Counted from the stretch's first letter, positions 1 through 9,868 are shown. The stretch: DNA of 50,459 nucleotides from Flavobacterium sp. UBA6135 (GCF_002428305.1 NZ_DIVJ01000019.1:1-50459); one strand, 5' to 3'. Program-made: numbers and translations. The notes: generated by a model from the letters alone, not told the origin.

Positions 1-2837
1 TTAAATCAATTCCTTATGTGGTTCAGCCGGAGCAAATTATTCCGGGGGTTGCTGATTATTATGCAACAACTATGTTTGACGGTTTTGATTTTGCTCACTT
101 ATTAGTGAAAACAAGAGAAGGTCGTCCTATTAAAATAGAAAATAATACCATTGAAGGTTCTAAATTTTATGCAAATGCAAGAGTACATGCTTCGGTATTG
201 TCAATGTATGATAACTTGCGTTTGAAACAACCTAAAATTGATAAAAAAGACGCGACTTGGAGCGATGTTGATGGTAAAGTAAAAGCAGCATTGACAGAAG
301 CTCAAGCAACAGGAAAGAAAACTGTTCTTTTAACAGGAACTTTGGCTAGTCCATCAGCTGAGAAATTAGTTGCTGAGTTTTTAGCTAAAAATCCGGGAAG
401 TTCTCATGTTGTATATGATGCAGTTTCTTCATCAACTGCTTTAGATGCTTTTGAGGCTGTTTATGGCGAAAGAGCTTTGGCAGACTATGATTTTGCAAAA
501 GCTTCAACAATTGTTTCAGTAGGTGCTGATTTCCTTGGTGATTGGCAAGGTGGGGGTTATGATGCGGCTTATGCTCAAGGCAGAGTGCCAAAACAAGGCA
601 AAATGTCCAAACATGTTCAGTTTGAAGCTAACCTGTCGTTATCAGGAGCTGCTGCAGACAAGCGTGTTCCAATGACTGCTGCTGATCAGAAACAAGCTTT
701 AGTAAAAATTTACAATATAGTTACAGGTGCTTCTGTTGCAACCGGAAAACTTGCTAATGAGGCTGAAGTTGTGAAAGCAGCTGAGCAATTAAAAGCAGCC
801 GGTTCAAAAGGTGTTCTTGTTTCAGGATTAGATGATATCAATGCTCAGTTGTTAGTTTTAGCCATTAATGCTAATTTAAACAGCGAAGCTTTCAATACAA
901 ATCAAACCAGACAAATCCGTAAAGGTTCTGCTCAAAAAGTAGCAGAATTAATTTCAGATATGAAAGCAGGGAATGTTCACACTTTAATTATGAGTGGTGT
1001 TAATCCTGTTTACACGCTAGCAAACAGTAAAGACTTTACTGATGGATTGTCAAAAGTTAAGTTTAGTGTTTCTTTTTCGATGAAAGAAGATGAAACCGCT
1101 ACTTTAACTACCATAGCCGCTGCAACTCCGCATTACCTAGAAAGTTGGGGAGATGTACAAATTGTAAAAGGTAATTATGGTTTGACTCAACCTACAATCC
1201 GTCCTTTATTTAATACCAGACAGTTTGAAGAAGCTTTAATGGTATGGAATGGTGTTGAAGGAACATATTATGATTATTTAAAACAAAATTGGTCAGGAAT
1301 ACTTTCGGGTAAAACATGGAATCAAACTATTCATGATGGTGTTTTTGTATCTGGAACTACTTCTTCAAACAGTGCAGGTTCTGCTGATTTTTCTGCTGCT
1401 GCCAATGCATTAGTTCAAGCAAAATCAACAGGGTTAGAATTGCATTTGTATACCAAAACCGGAATGGGTGACGGACAACAAGCAAACAACCCATGGTTAC
1501 AAGAGTTTCCGGATCCAATCACAAGAGTGTCTTGGGATAACTATGTTACGGTTTCAAAAGCAGATGCTGAACAATTAGAATTAATTAACCGAAATGTTGC
1601 TAATGGTGGACTTAACGGAAGTTATGTTACCTTAACCGTTGGTAATGCTAAGTTAGAAAACGTACCTGTTATTATTCAGCCGGGTCAAGCTAAAGGTACT
1701 TTAGGTTTGGCTCTCGGATATGGAAAAAAAGCTGCTTTAAAACAAGAAATGCAAGTAGGTGTTAATGCTTACACTTTATATACTAATTCAAATTCAGTTC
1801 AAACAGTTACTGTTTCAAAACAAGCCGGAGAGCATGAATTTGCATGTGTTCAGTTGCAAAAAACATTAATGGGTCGTGGAGATATCATTAAGGAAACTAC
1901 TTTAGATGTTTTCAAAAATGAAAAAGATTCTAAAGTTTGGAATCCACCGGCCATGGTTTCTATTGATCACAAGCCTATTGAAGCGAATAAAATTGATCTT
2001 TGGACTAGTTTTGATAGAACCGTTGGACATCATTTTAATCTATCGATTGATTTAAATTCATGTACTGGTTGCGGTGCTTGTGTAATAGCATGTCACGCAG
2101 AAAATAACGTGCCTGTAGTTGGAAAATCTGAAGTAAGAAGAAGTAGAGATATGCACTGGTTGCGTATTGACAGATATTATTCTTCTGAGGATACTTTTGC
2201 TCAAGACAACGAGAAAAAAGACAATTTTGATGGTTTATTTGGAGATAAAGGTTCATTAGGAGGATTTGGCGAAATGGAAGACCCTGCGGATAATCCACAA
2301 GTAGCTTTCCAACCGGTAATGTGTCAACACTGTAATCACGCACCGTGTGAAACAGTTTGTCCGGTTGCAGCGACTTCTCACAGCCGTCAAGGTCAAAACC
2401 ATATGGCGTACAACAGATGTGTTGGAACACGTTATTGTGCAAACAACTGTCCTTATAAAGTGCGTCGTTTCAACTGGTTCTTGTATAACAAAAACAGTGA
2501 ATTCGATTACCACATGAATGATGATTTAGGACGTATGGTATTAAACCCAGACGTAAATGTTCGTTCAAGAGGGGTTATGGAAAAATGTTCTATGTGTATT
2601 CAAATGACACAAGCCACTATCTTAAAAGCTAAAAAAGAAGGTCGACCGGTAAACGATGACGAATTCCAAACAGCTTGTTCAAATGCTTGTTCAACAGGAG
2701 CTTTAGCTTTTGGAGATGTAAATGACAAAGAAAGTGAAGTTGCTAAATTGGCTGAAGATGATCGAATGTATCATTTATTAGAGCATGTTGGTACAAAACC
2801 AAACGTATTCTATCACGTAAAAGTTAGAAATACCTAG
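1..2837 (+). CDS. actB: Alternative complex III subunit ActB, 5' end missing
   Basis: This is the iron-sulfur subunit of alternative complex III, which passes electrons from quinol to cytochrome c or directly to the oxidase. The reading frame is open to the first base (first full codon at 3), so the GTG at 18 is internal and the true start lies upstream; about 944 residues are visible. The first two thirds resemble a molybdopterin-oxidoreductase fold that in this family carries no cofactor. The last third is a ferredoxin-like domain with four cysteine groups: CTGCGAC near 2061, CQHCNHAPC near 2322, CVGTRYCANNC near 2419, and KCSMC/CSNAC near 2584 and 2683. These fit the four Fe-S clusters known in ActB. 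It is followed 36 bp later by actC. The identity is secure; only the N-terminus is unknown. Confidence 0.95.
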   Translation, partial: KSIPYVVQPEQIIPGVADYYATTMFDGFDFAHLLVKTREGRPIKIENNTIEGSKFYANARVHASVLSMYDNLRLKQPKIDKKDATWSDVDGKVKAALTEAQATGKKTVLLTGTLASPSAEKLVAEFLAKNPGSSHVVYDAVSSSTALDAFEAVYGERALADYDFAKASTIVSVGADFLGDWQGGGYDAAYAQGRVPKQGKMSKHVQFEANLSLSGAAADKRVPMTAADQKQALVKIYNIVTGASVATGKLANEAEVVKAAEQLKAAGSKGVLVSGLDDINAQLLVLAINANLNSEAFNTNQTRQIRKGSAQKVAELISDMKAGNVHTLIMSGVNPVYTLANSKDFTDGLSKVKFSVSFSMKEDETATLTTIAAATPHYLESWGDVQIVKGNYGLTQPTIRPLFNTRQFEEALMVWNGVEGTYYDYLKQNWSGILSGKTWNQTIHDGVFVSGTTSSNSAGSADFSAAANALVQAKSTGLELHLYTKTGMGDGQQANNPWLQEFPDPITRVSWDNYVTVSKADAEQLELINRNVANGGLNGSYVTLTVGNAKLENVPVIIQPGQAKGTLGLALGYGKKAALKQEMQVGVNAYTLYTNSNSVQTVTVSKQAGEHEFACVQLQKTLMGRGDIIKETTLDVFKNEKDSKVWNPPAMVSIDHKPIEANKIDLWTSFDRTVGHHFNLSIDLNSCTGCGACVIACHAENNVPVVGKSEVRRSRDMHWLRIDRYYSSEDTFAQDNEKKDNFDGLFGDKGSLGGFGEMEDPADNPQVAFQPVMCQHCNHAPCETVCPVAATSHSRQGQNHMAYNRCVGTRYCANNCPYKVRRFNWFLYNKNSEFDYHMNDDLGRMVLNPDVNVRSRGVMEKCSMCIQMTQATILKAKKEGRPVNDDEFQTACSNACSTGALAFGDVNDKESEVAKLAEDDRMYHLLEHVGTKPNVFYHVKVRNT

Positions 2838-2873
2838 TTAAAATTAAATTAATAAGAAATACTATAAAGGATT

Positions 2874-4274
2874 ATGTCGTCTCACTACGAAGCACCCATT
2901 AGAAAACCTTTAGTTATAGGTGATAAATCTTATCACGATGTAACAGTAGATGTAGCTGCTCCTGTTGAAGGAAGAGCAAATAAACAATGGTGGATTGTCT
3001 TTTCAATCGCATTAGCCGCTTTTCTTTGGGGAGTTGGTTGTATGATTTATACCATTTCTACCGGTATCGGAACATGGGGATTAAACAAAACTGTTGGATG
3101 GGCTTGGGATATCACTAACTTCGTTTGGTGGGTTGGTATCGGTCACGCCGGAACTTTGATTTCAGCGGTACTTTTATTATTCCGTCAAAAATGGAGAATG
3201 GCCATTAACCGTTCTGCAGAAGCAATGACCATCTTTTCTGTAATGCAAGCGGGTTTATTTCCGATTATTCACATGGGTCGTCCATGGTTAGGATACTGGG
3301 TATTGCCAATTCCAAATCAATTTGGTTCGTTGTGGGTAAATTTTAACTCGCCATTGCTTTGGGACGTATTTGCAATTTCAACGTACCTTTCTGTTTCCTT
3401 GGTTTTCTGGTGGACAGGTTTACTTCCTGATTTTGCAATGCTTAGAGATAGAGCGATTACTCCTTTTACAAAGAAAATATACTCCACTTTATCTTTTGGA
3501 TGGAGCGGTAGAGCTAAAGACTGGCAACGTTTTGAAGAAGTGTCATTAGTTTTAGCAGGTTTAGCAACACCACTTGTACTTTCTGTTCACACTATTGTAT
3601 CTTTTGACTTTGCTACTTCTGTAATTCCGGGTTGGCATACAACCATTTTTCCGCCTTACTTCGTTGCAGGAGCGGTTTTCTCAGGATTTGCTATGGTAAA
3701 TACGTTGTTGATTATCATGAGAAAAGTATCTAAATTAGAAGCATACATCACAATTCAACATATTGAATTAATGAACATTGTAATTATGATTACAGGTTCT
3801 ATTGTGGGGGTTGCTTATATTACTGAGTTATTCGTAGCTTGGTATTCGGGAGTAGAATATGAACAGTATGCTTTTTTGAATAGAGCAACCGGACCTTATG
3901 CTTGGGCTTATTGGGCGATGATGACTTGTAACGTGTTTTCACCTCAGTTCATGTGGTTCAAGAAATTAAGAACCAGCATCATGTTCTCATTCATTATCTC
4001 GATTGTTGTAAATATTGGAATGTGGTTTGAGCGTTTCGTAATTATCGTAACCTCATTACACAGAGATTATCTTCCATCATCATGGACTATGTTCTCTCCA
4101 ACGTTTGTAGATATCGGAATTTTTATTGGAACAATTGGATTCTTCTTTGTATTATTCCTTTTATATGCTAGATCTTTCCCTGTGATTGCTCAAGCAGAAG
4201 TAAAAACAATCTTGAAGTCTTCAGGTGAGTTTTATAAAAAGAAAAGAGAAGAAGAAGGACATCACAATCATTAA
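2874..4274 (+). CDS. actC: ActC, NrfD-like membrane subunit of alternative complex III
   Basis: This is a 466-residue polytopic membrane protein of the NrfD/PsrC family and the quinol-oxidising anchor of alternative complex III. After a soluble N-terminal stretch of about 40 residues it has roughly ten hydrophobic segments, beginning with the one near residues 42-65, and histidines lie in or near the membrane segments (for example GIGHAG and HMGRPW). A purine-rich AAAGG at 2866-2870 precedes the ATG. The C-terminus ends in a charged KKKREEEG stretch and a short His-rich tail (GHHNH). It sits between actB and actD in the usual order, so the assignment rests on both family features and context. 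Confidence 0.95.
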   Translation: MSSHYEAPIRKPLVIGDKSYHDVTVDVAAPVEGRANKQWWIVFSIALAAFLWGVGCMIYTISTGIGTWGLNKTVGWAWDITNFVWWVGIGHAGTLISAVLLLFRQKWRMAINRSAEAMTIFSVMQAGLFPIIHMGRPWLGYWVLPIPNQFGSLWVNFNSPLLWDVFAISTYLSVSLVFWWTGLLPDFAMLRDRAITPFTKKIYSTLSFGWSGRAKDWQRFEEVSLVLAGLATPLVLSVHTIVSFDFATSVIPGWHTTIFPPYFVAGAVFSGFAMVNTLLIIMRKVSKLEAYITIQHIELMNIVIMITGSIVGVAYITELFVAWYSGVEYEQYAFLNRATGPYAWAYWAMMTCNVFSPQFMWFKKLRTSIMFSFIISIVVNIGMWFERFVIIVTSLHRDYLPSSWTMFSPTFVDIGIFIGTIGFFFVLFLLYARSFPVIAQAEVKTILKSSGEFYKKKREEEGHHNH

Positions 4275-4295
4275 GATAATTAGTAGTAAGAAATT

Positions 4296-4820
4296 ATGAG
4301 TACTAAAGTAATACATGCACTATATAATGATGATGACATCCTGATGGATGCCGTGAAAGAAACACGCAAAGCTCATCATCATATTGAAGAAGTTTATACT
4401 CCTTTTCCGGTTCACGGATTGGACAAAGCTATGGGATTAGCTCCCACTCGTTTAGCCATTGCCTCCTTTATGTATGGAGCTGTTGGATTAGCAGTTGCTA
4501 CTTGGATGATGAATTTTATCATGATTCAAGATTGGCCACAAGATATAGGAGGTAAACCAAGTTTTAGTTATATTGAAAACATGCCGGCTTTTGTTCCCAT
4601 TATGTTTGAATTAACGGTGTTTTTTGCTGCTCACTTAATGGTTATTACTTTTTACATGAGAAGTAAATTGTGGCCATTCAAACAAGCAGAAAATCCTGAT
4701 GTTAGAACAACCGATGACCATTTTTTAATGGAAGTAGCAGTTAATAATAACGAGGAAGAACTAACTTCATTTTTGAAAAATACAGGTGCAGTTGAAATTA
4801 AAGTTGTTGAAAAACACTAA
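4296..4820 (+). CDS. actD: ActD, DUF3341-type subunit of alternative complex III
   Basis: This is a small 174-residue membrane subunit of alternative complex III (DUF3341 family). It has a soluble N-terminal part of about 65 residues, two transmembrane segments (about residues 53-76 and 95-118) and a polar C-terminal tail. The family has no known cofactor and is thought to hold the ActB/C/E/F core together. It starts 21 bp after actC and stops 9 bp before actE, which is consistent with one transcript. The N-terminal DDDILMDAVKETR stretch is typical of the family. The call depends partly on gene order. Confidence 0.92.
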   Translation: MSTKVIHALYNDDDILMDAVKETRKAHHHIEEVYTPFPVHGLDKAMGLAPTRLAIASFMYGAVGLAVATWMMNFIMIQDWPQDIGGKPSFSYIENMPAFVPIMFELTVFFAAHLMVITFYMRSKLWPFKQAENPDVRTTDDHFLMEVAVNNNEEELTSFLKNTGAVEIKVVEKH

Positions 4821-4829
4821 TTTATAGAT

Positions 4830-5393
4830 ATGAAAAGCGTTTTAAAAATATCACTTTTATTTGGTTTAGCCGTTTCGGTTAGTTCTTGCTTTGATAAGAA
4901 GAGTCCAAATTATCAATTTTTTCCTAATATGTATGAGTCAGTTGGTTATGAAACCTATGCTGAATCTGCAGCCTTTAACGGAGATAATCAGTTACAAGGA
5001 CAAACCGCTCAAGAACCACCTGCAGGTACCGTTAAAAGAGGTTTCGAAATTTATGATTATGAAAACTCAACAGCGGGTTATGAATTGGCTAAAGCAAATT
5101 TAAAATCACCTTTAGATTCAATTTCTGAAAAGGATTTAAAAAAAGGTAAAGAATTATATGGAATTTATTGTGCCATTTGCCATGGCGATTCCGGAAATGG
5201 AGTTGGTAAATTAGTAGAAAGAGAAAAATTCCTTGGTGTACCAAGTTATGCCGATCGTCCGGTTACGGAAGGTAGTGTTTACCATGTTATCACTCATGGA
5301 TTAAATGCTATGGGTTCACATGCTAATCAACTTTCGCAACATGAACGTTGGTTAGTTACTGATTACGTGCTTCAATTAAAAAGTAAATTATAA
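4830..5393 (+). CDS. actE: ActE, mono-haem cytochrome c lipoprotein
   Basis: This is a 187-residue lipoprotein cytochrome c, the mono-haem electron exit subunit of alternative complex III on the periplasmic side. The N-terminus is a lipoprotein signal with the lipobox VSSC (lipidated Cys about residue 20). A single haem-binding CxxCH motif is formed by C114, C117 and H118 (sequence CAICHGDSGNG), and a downstream Met in NAMGSH (near residue 161) is the likely sixth ligand. The surrounding sequence has the usual class I cytochrome c pattern, including a C-terminal helix ending in DYVLQL. It lies 9 bp after actD, and its partner is probably CuA of CoxB. Confidence 0.95.
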   Translation: MKSVLKISLLFGLAVSVSSCFDKKSPNYQFFPNMYESVGYETYAESAAFNGDNQLQGQTAQEPPAGTVKRGFEIYDYENSTAGYELAKANLKSPLDSISEKDLKKGKELYGIYCAICHGDSGNGVGKLVEREKFLGVPSYADRPVTEGSVYHVITHGLNAMGSHANQLSQHERWLVTDYVLQLKSKL

Positions 5394-5419
5394 TATTGAC
5401 AACTAGATTATATTTAGAT

Positions 5420-6754
5420 ATGTATACCTTTTCCAGTAAATTAAAAATAGTATCCTTTGTTCTAATGGCCGTTGGTTTGTTAGGAATTGGTTATGGTTTT
5501 TTCACAGCCCCAAAAAACACAGAGCAAGTTGAAAAAATACTTGAGGCTCAACATCATGGACATGATGCTCATGCGGATGCACATCCTTCAGAAGCAGAAG
5601 GTCATGATCATGCTGCTCATGAAGCAGAACATCAAGAGCATCTGGAGCATGTTTTGCACCAATTGCAAAATAAACCTTGGGCAGCGGTATATGTTTCTGC
5701 TTTATTCTTTATGTTAATTTCCCTTGGTGTTTTGGCGTTTTATGCCATTCAAAATGTGGCTCAAGCCGGTTGGTCTCCCATCTTGTTTCGAGTTATGCAA
5801 GGAATTACGGCTTATTTGCCTGTAGGTTCTGTTATCTTTTTTATCTTATTGGTTTTATCTGCTTTTCATTTCAACCATTTATTTGTTTGGATGGATGCTG
5901 ATTTAATCAATCCTGAAAGTCCAAAATTCGATAAGCTTATTGCTAATAAATCAGGTTATTTGAACGAGTATGCTTGGTTAATCAGAGCTGCCATTTTCTT
6001 AATTGGATGGAATTTATATCGTTATTTTTCAAGAAGAAATTGTTTGGCTCAAGATGAAGCATCTGACAATACTTTCTTTAAAAAGAACTTCAATATTTCT
6101 GCAGGATTCTTAGTTTTCTTTATAGTAACAGAATCAATCATGTCATGGGATTGGATTATGTCTGTAGATCCACACTGGTTCTCTACTTTATTTGGATGGT
6201 ATGTTTTTGCTTCGTTCTTTGTTAGCGGAATTACAGTTATTGCATTAACTACATTGTATTTAAAATCAAGAGGTTATTTAGAGCATGTAAATACAAGTCA
6301 TATTCATGATTTAGCGAAATTTATGTTTGGGATTAGTATTTTCTGGACGTATTTATGGTTCTCTCAATTTATGTTGATTTGGTATTCAAATATACCAGAA
6401 GAGGTGACTTATTTTATCACACGAATCGAACAATATAATTTGCCATTTTTCGGAATGTTAGCCATGAACTTCATTTTCCCTTTCTTAATTTTAATCAACA
6501 CAGATTTCAAGAGGATTACATGGATTTTAGTTATGGCCGGAATTGTTATTTTGTTTGGACATTATATCGATTTCTTCAATATGATTATGCCTGCAACTGT
6601 TGGTGATCAATGGTTTATTGGTGCGGCTGAATTAGGAGCGTTAGCTTTCTTCTTAGGGTTGTTTATATTTGTTGTATTCTCAGCTTTAACTAAATCGCCT
6701 TTGGTGCCTAAGAGAAATCCATTTATTGAAGAAAGTAAACATTTTCATTATTAA
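5420..6754 (+). CDS. actF: ActF, quinol:cytochrome c oxidoreductase membrane subunit
   Basis: This is a second NrfD-like polytopic subunit of alternative complex III, paralogous to ActC. I chose ATG 5420 (first residues MYTFSSKLK). An in-frame TTG at 5396 would add eight polar residues and sits only 2 bp after the actE stop, so it is less likely. The product is 444 residues with about ten hydrophobic segments. Between segment 1 and segment 2 lies a histidine-rich stretch (about residues 43-82, with 12 His in 40 residues mixed with Asp, Glu and Ala). That stretch resembles a metal-binding loop and is expected on the periplasmic side if the N-terminus is cytoplasmic. It is followed 19 bp later by coxB. 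Confidence 0.93.
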   Translation: MYTFSSKLKIVSFVLMAVGLLGIGYGFFTAPKNTEQVEKILEAQHHGHDAHADAHPSEAEGHDHAAHEAEHQEHLEHVLHQLQNKPWAAVYVSALFFMLISLGVLAFYAIQNVAQAGWSPILFRVMQGITAYLPVGSVIFFILLVLSAFHFNHLFVWMDADLINPESPKFDKLIANKSGYLNEYAWLIRAAIFLIGWNLYRYFSRRNCLAQDEASDNTFFKKNFNISAGFLVFFIVTESIMSWDWIMSVDPHWFSTLFGWYVFASFFVSGITVIALTTLYLKSRGYLEHVNTSHIHDLAKFMFGISIFWTYLWFSQFMLIWYSNIPEEVTYFITRIEQYNLPFFGMLAMNFIFPFLILINTDFKRITWILVMAGIVILFGHYIDFFNMIMPATVGDQWFIGAAELGALAFFLGLFIFVVFSALTKSPLVPKRNPFIEESKHFHY

Positions 6755-6773
6755 TATTTAAAGATTTAAACAG

Positions 6774-7928
6774 ATGACAAGTTTGTTAGTTCTAGTTGTT
6801 ATAGCCTTAGTTTCAATTGCAATTTGGCAGTTGACCAAAATATTTGATTTAACTCAAGTGGGAAGTAATGTAGATAACTCCCAAGTGGCAAATGACAATG
6901 ATAATAATGTGAATGGTTATTTGATGTTCGCATTTTTGATTTTCATTTATTTAACTACCATTTTTTGTGTGGTTCAATATGGTCACTTTCCTTTAATGTC
7001 AAATTCTGCGGCAGAACATGGTGCCGACGTAGATCGTTTGATGTGGATTTCAATGATTTTAATTTTCTTTGTTCAAACCATTACGCAAGCGTTACTACAT
7101 TATTTTTCTTTTAAATACAGAGGGAAAAAAGGAAATACTGCTTTATACTTTGCTGACAACAATAAGTTGGAAATGATTTGGAGTATTATTCCCGCCATTA
7201 CACTTGCCGGATTAATTCTTTACGGTCTTTATGCATGGACAAACATTATGTTTGTTGATGAAGAAAATGAGGATTTGTTAATTGTTGAAGTTTATGCGAA
7301 GCAATTTGGCTGGGAAGTGCGTTATGCCGGAGAGGATAATGTTTTAGGAAAAGCAAATGTTCGATACATTGAAGGAATAAATACCTTAGGTGTTGATGCT
7401 GCAGACCCTAATGCACAAGATGATATTCAAGCTAATGAATTGCATTTACCGAAAGGAAAAAAGATACTATTCAAATTCAGATCTCAAGATGTATTGCATT
7501 CTGCTTATATGCCGCATTTCAGAGCCCAAATGAACTGTGTTCCTGGAATGGTTACACAATTTGCTTTTACGCCTAATAAAACTACTGAGGAGATGCGAAA
7601 CTCTAAAGAAATGGTAGAGAAAGTTGCTGAAATCAATAGAATCAGAGCAGAGAAAAGCAAAGCATTAAACGCAAAAAATGAAGAAGGTTTAGATCCTTAT
7701 ACTTTTGATTATTTGTTGTTGTGTAATAAAATTTGTGGAAGCTCGCACTATAACATGCAAATGAAGATTGTAGTTTCCGAACCAAATGAATTCAAAGCTT
7801 GGTTGAAAGAAAAACAAACTTTTGGACAAGTTTTAAAAGCTCAACAGCAACCAGAAGAAGTTAAGACAGAGGAAGTAATTGATGCTCAGGTATCTGATTC
7901 ATCTTCATTAGCACAAGTATTACGATAA
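6774..7928 (+). CDS. coxB: Cytochrome c oxidase subunit II (CuA)
   Basis: This 384-residue subunit II of an aa3-type oxidase accepts electrons at a binuclear CuA centre. The ligands are visible: H242 in the DVLHSAY segment, C317 and C321 in CNKIC, H325 and M328. The N-terminal half has about four hydrophobic segments (near residues 2-24, 45-70, 85-107 and 127-152) rather than the canonical two. No cytochrome c domain is fused to the C-terminus, so the donor is probably ActE of the same operon. The last 35 residues form a polar tail rich in Gln, Glu and Val with no recognisable domain. It follows actF by 19 bp and precedes coxA by 31 bp. Confidence 0.96.
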   Translation: MTSLLVLVVIALVSIAIWQLTKIFDLTQVGSNVDNSQVANDNDNNVNGYLMFAFLIFIYLTTIFCVVQYGHFPLMSNSAAEHGADVDRLMWISMILIFFVQTITQALLHYFSFKYRGKKGNTALYFADNNKLEMIWSIIPAITLAGLILYGLYAWTNIMFVDEENEDLLIVEVYAKQFGWEVRYAGEDNVLGKANVRYIEGINTLGVDAADPNAQDDIQANELHLPKGKKILFKFRSQDVLHSAYMPHFRAQMNCVPGMVTQFAFTPNKTTEEMRNSKEMVEKVAEINRIRAEKSKALNAKNEEGLDPYTFDYLLLCNKICGSSHYNMQMKIVVSEPNEFKAWLKEKQTFGQVLKAQQQPEEVKTEEVIDAQVSDSSSLAQVLR

Positions 7929-7959
7929 AATTAGCTATTAAAAAATAAAAATTCGAACT

Positions 7960-9756
7960 ATGTCAGCACACGATCACGCACACGATCACGATCACGAGCA
8001 TGAACACCACCATAAAGATACTTTTATTACAAAGTATATTTTTAGTATCGATCATAAAATGATTGCGAAGCAATACCTAATCACAGGGTTGATTATGGGT
8101 ATTATTGGTGTAGGTATGTCTCTTTTGTTTAGAATGCAGTTAGCCTGGCCGGAAGAATCGTTTCAAATATTCAACATACTTTTAGGAGATAACTATGCTC
8201 CAAACGGTGTGATGAAAAACGATATTTATTTAGCACTTGTTACCATACATGGTACCATTATGGTATTCTTTGTATTAACAGCCGGTTTGAGTGGAACTTT
8301 CAGTAACTTATTAATTCCGTTGCAAATTGGAGCACGCGATATGGCATCCGGATTTCTAAATATGATTTCTTACTGGTTGTTCTTTTTGTCAAGTGTTGTA
8401 ATGATTTGCTCTTTGTTTGTTGAGTCAGGGCCTGCTTCAGCGGGTTGGACCATCTATCCTCCTTTAAGTGCTTTACCACAAGCTATACCAGGTTCAGGAA
8501 CAGGAATGACGCTGTGGTTGGTTTCTATGGCAATTTTTATTGCATCTTCTTTAATGGGATCTTTGAATTATGTTGTAACCGTTATCAATCTTAGAACAAA
8601 AGGAATGTCAATGACAAGATTACCTTTAACTATTTGGGCTTTCTTTATTACAGCTATTATTGGTATCGTTTCGTTCCCGGTTTTATTATCAGCAGCATTG
8701 TTGTTGATTTTTGACAGAAGTTTTGGAACCTCTTTCTTCTTGTCAGATATTTTTATTGCAGGTGAAGTTTTACATTATCAAGGTGGTTCCCCTGTACTTT
8801 TTGAACACTTATTCTGGTTCTTGGGTCACCCTGAAGTATACATTGTATTATTACCTGCACTAGGTATTACCTCAGAAATTATTGCAACCAATGCACGTAA
8901 ACCAATTTTTGGATACCGTGCGATGATTGCTTCCATTATAGCTATTGCCTTTTTATCTACGATTGTATGGGGTCACCACATGTTTATCTCAGGAATGAAT
9001 CCATTCTTAGGTTCTGTGTTCACCTTTACAACGTTATTGATTGCAATTCCTTCGGCAGTAAAAGCATTTAACTATATCACAACTTTGTGGAAAGGTAACC
9101 TACAATTGAATCCAGCTATGCTATTTTCAATTGGATTGGTTTCAACGTTTATCACCGGTGGTTTAACAGGAATCATTTTAGGAGACAGTACACTTGATAT
9201 TAATGTTCACGATACGTATTTTGTTGTTGCTCACTTCCACTTAGTAATGGGTATTTCTGCTCTTTACGGAATGTTTGCCGGAATTTACCATTGGTATCCA
9301 AGAATGTTCGGAAGAATGTTAAATAAAAATTTAGGTTATGTTCACTTTTGGGTTACGGCGATTTCTGCATATGGTGTCTTCTTCCCTATGCACTTTATCG
9401 GAATGGCAGGTTTACCGAGACGTTATTACACCAACACCGCATTCCCATTGTTTGATGATTTACAAAATGTAAATGTTATCATTACCATGTTTGCTTTAAT
9501 TGGTGGTGCTTTCCAGTTGGTTTTTATTTGGAACTTCTTCCATAGTATGTTCTATGGTAAGAAAGCTGAAATGAACCCATGGAGATCTAACACTTTAGAA
9601 TGGACCGCTCCTGTAGAACACATACATGGAAACTGGCCTGGAGCTCTTCCAGAAGTACACAGATGGCCTTATGATTATAGTAAGCCCGGTCATGATGAAG
9701 ATTTTGTGCCTCAAACTGTACCAATGGGTAAAGATGAAGAGCAATTACATCACTAA
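7960..9756 (+). CDS. coxA: Cytochrome c oxidase subunit I (aa3, type A)
   Basis: This is the catalytic subunit, reducing O2 at the haem a3/CuB site and pumping protons. Residues seen: H97 (haem a ligand, TIHGTI), H290/E292/Y294 in GHPEVY (CuB ligand, proton-pathway Glu and cross-linked Tyr), H339 and H340 in GHHMF, and H425/H427 in AHFHLVMG. K368 in SAVKAFNY is the expected K-channel lysine. The GHPE form places it in the A1 group. The protein is 598 residues with about 12 membrane helices. The N-terminus is strikingly His-rich (nine His in residues 4-18, alternating with Asp and Glu). It is the last gene of the operon; a strong terminator follows at 9785. Confidence 0.97.
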   Translation: MSAHDHAHDHDHEHEHHHKDTFITKYIFSIDHKMIAKQYLITGLIMGIIGVGMSLLFRMQLAWPEESFQIFNILLGDNYAPNGVMKNDIYLALVTIHGTIMVFFVLTAGLSGTFSNLLIPLQIGARDMASGFLNMISYWLFFLSSVVMICSLFVESGPASAGWTIYPPLSALPQAIPGSGTGMTLWLVSMAIFIASSLMGSLNYVVTVINLRTKGMSMTRLPLTIWAFFITAIIGIVSFPVLLSAALLLIFDRSFGTSFFLSDIFIAGEVLHYQGGSPVLFEHLFWFLGHPEVYIVLLPALGITSEIIATNARKPIFGYRAMIASIIAIAFLSTIVWGHHMFISGMNPFLGSVFTFTTLLIAIPSAVKAFNYITTLWKGNLQLNPAMLFSIGLVSTFITGGLTGIILGDSTLDINVHDTYFVVAHFHLVMGISALYGMFAGIYHWYPRMFGRMLNKNLGYVHFWVTAISAYGVFFPMHFIGMAGLPRRYYTNTAFPLFDDLQNVNVIITMFALIGGAFQLVFIWNFFHSMFYGKKAEMNPWRSNTLEWTAPVEHIHGNWPGALPEVHRWPYDYSKPGHDEDFVPQTVPMGKDEEQLHH

Positions 9757-9784
9757 TATATAAGTATTATTAATTCATTTAAAG

Positions 9785-9813
9785 AACCTTTCCTTTTTGG
9801 AAAGGTTTTTTTA
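9785..9813 (+). terminator. Intrinsic terminator after coxA
   Basis: A perfect 9-bp stem AACCTTTCC/GGAAAGGTT with a five-T loop is followed directly by a T run. It closes the act-cox operon. A reading frame continuous with ruvB begins at a TTG inside this hairpin (9797), which is a reason to reject that start. Confidence 0.9.
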
Positions 9814-9855
9814 TTTATATCATTTTCTAACCTTATCAAAAGCCAAAACATTTTC

Positions 9856-9863
9856 TATCTTTG
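9856..9863 (+). promoter_or_regulatory. Probable -7 box of ruvB
   Basis: TATCTTTG matches the Bacteroidota consensus TAnnTTTG exactly. It ends only 5 nt before the ruvB ATG at 9869, so transcription would start close to or at the start codon and the mRNA would be leaderless or nearly so. I see no TTG at the expected -33 spacing. This is inferred from sequence alone. Confidence 0.55.
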
Positions 9864-9868
9864 TTTTT

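Noticed and set aside
2035..2513. Antisense frames opposite actB
   Set aside because: They are shadows of the conserved cysteine-rich region; no independent features.
9797..9868. Upstream in-frame TTG start for ruvB
   Set aside because: It lies in the coxA terminator hairpin, before the promoter box at 9856, and adds residues unlike RuvB.
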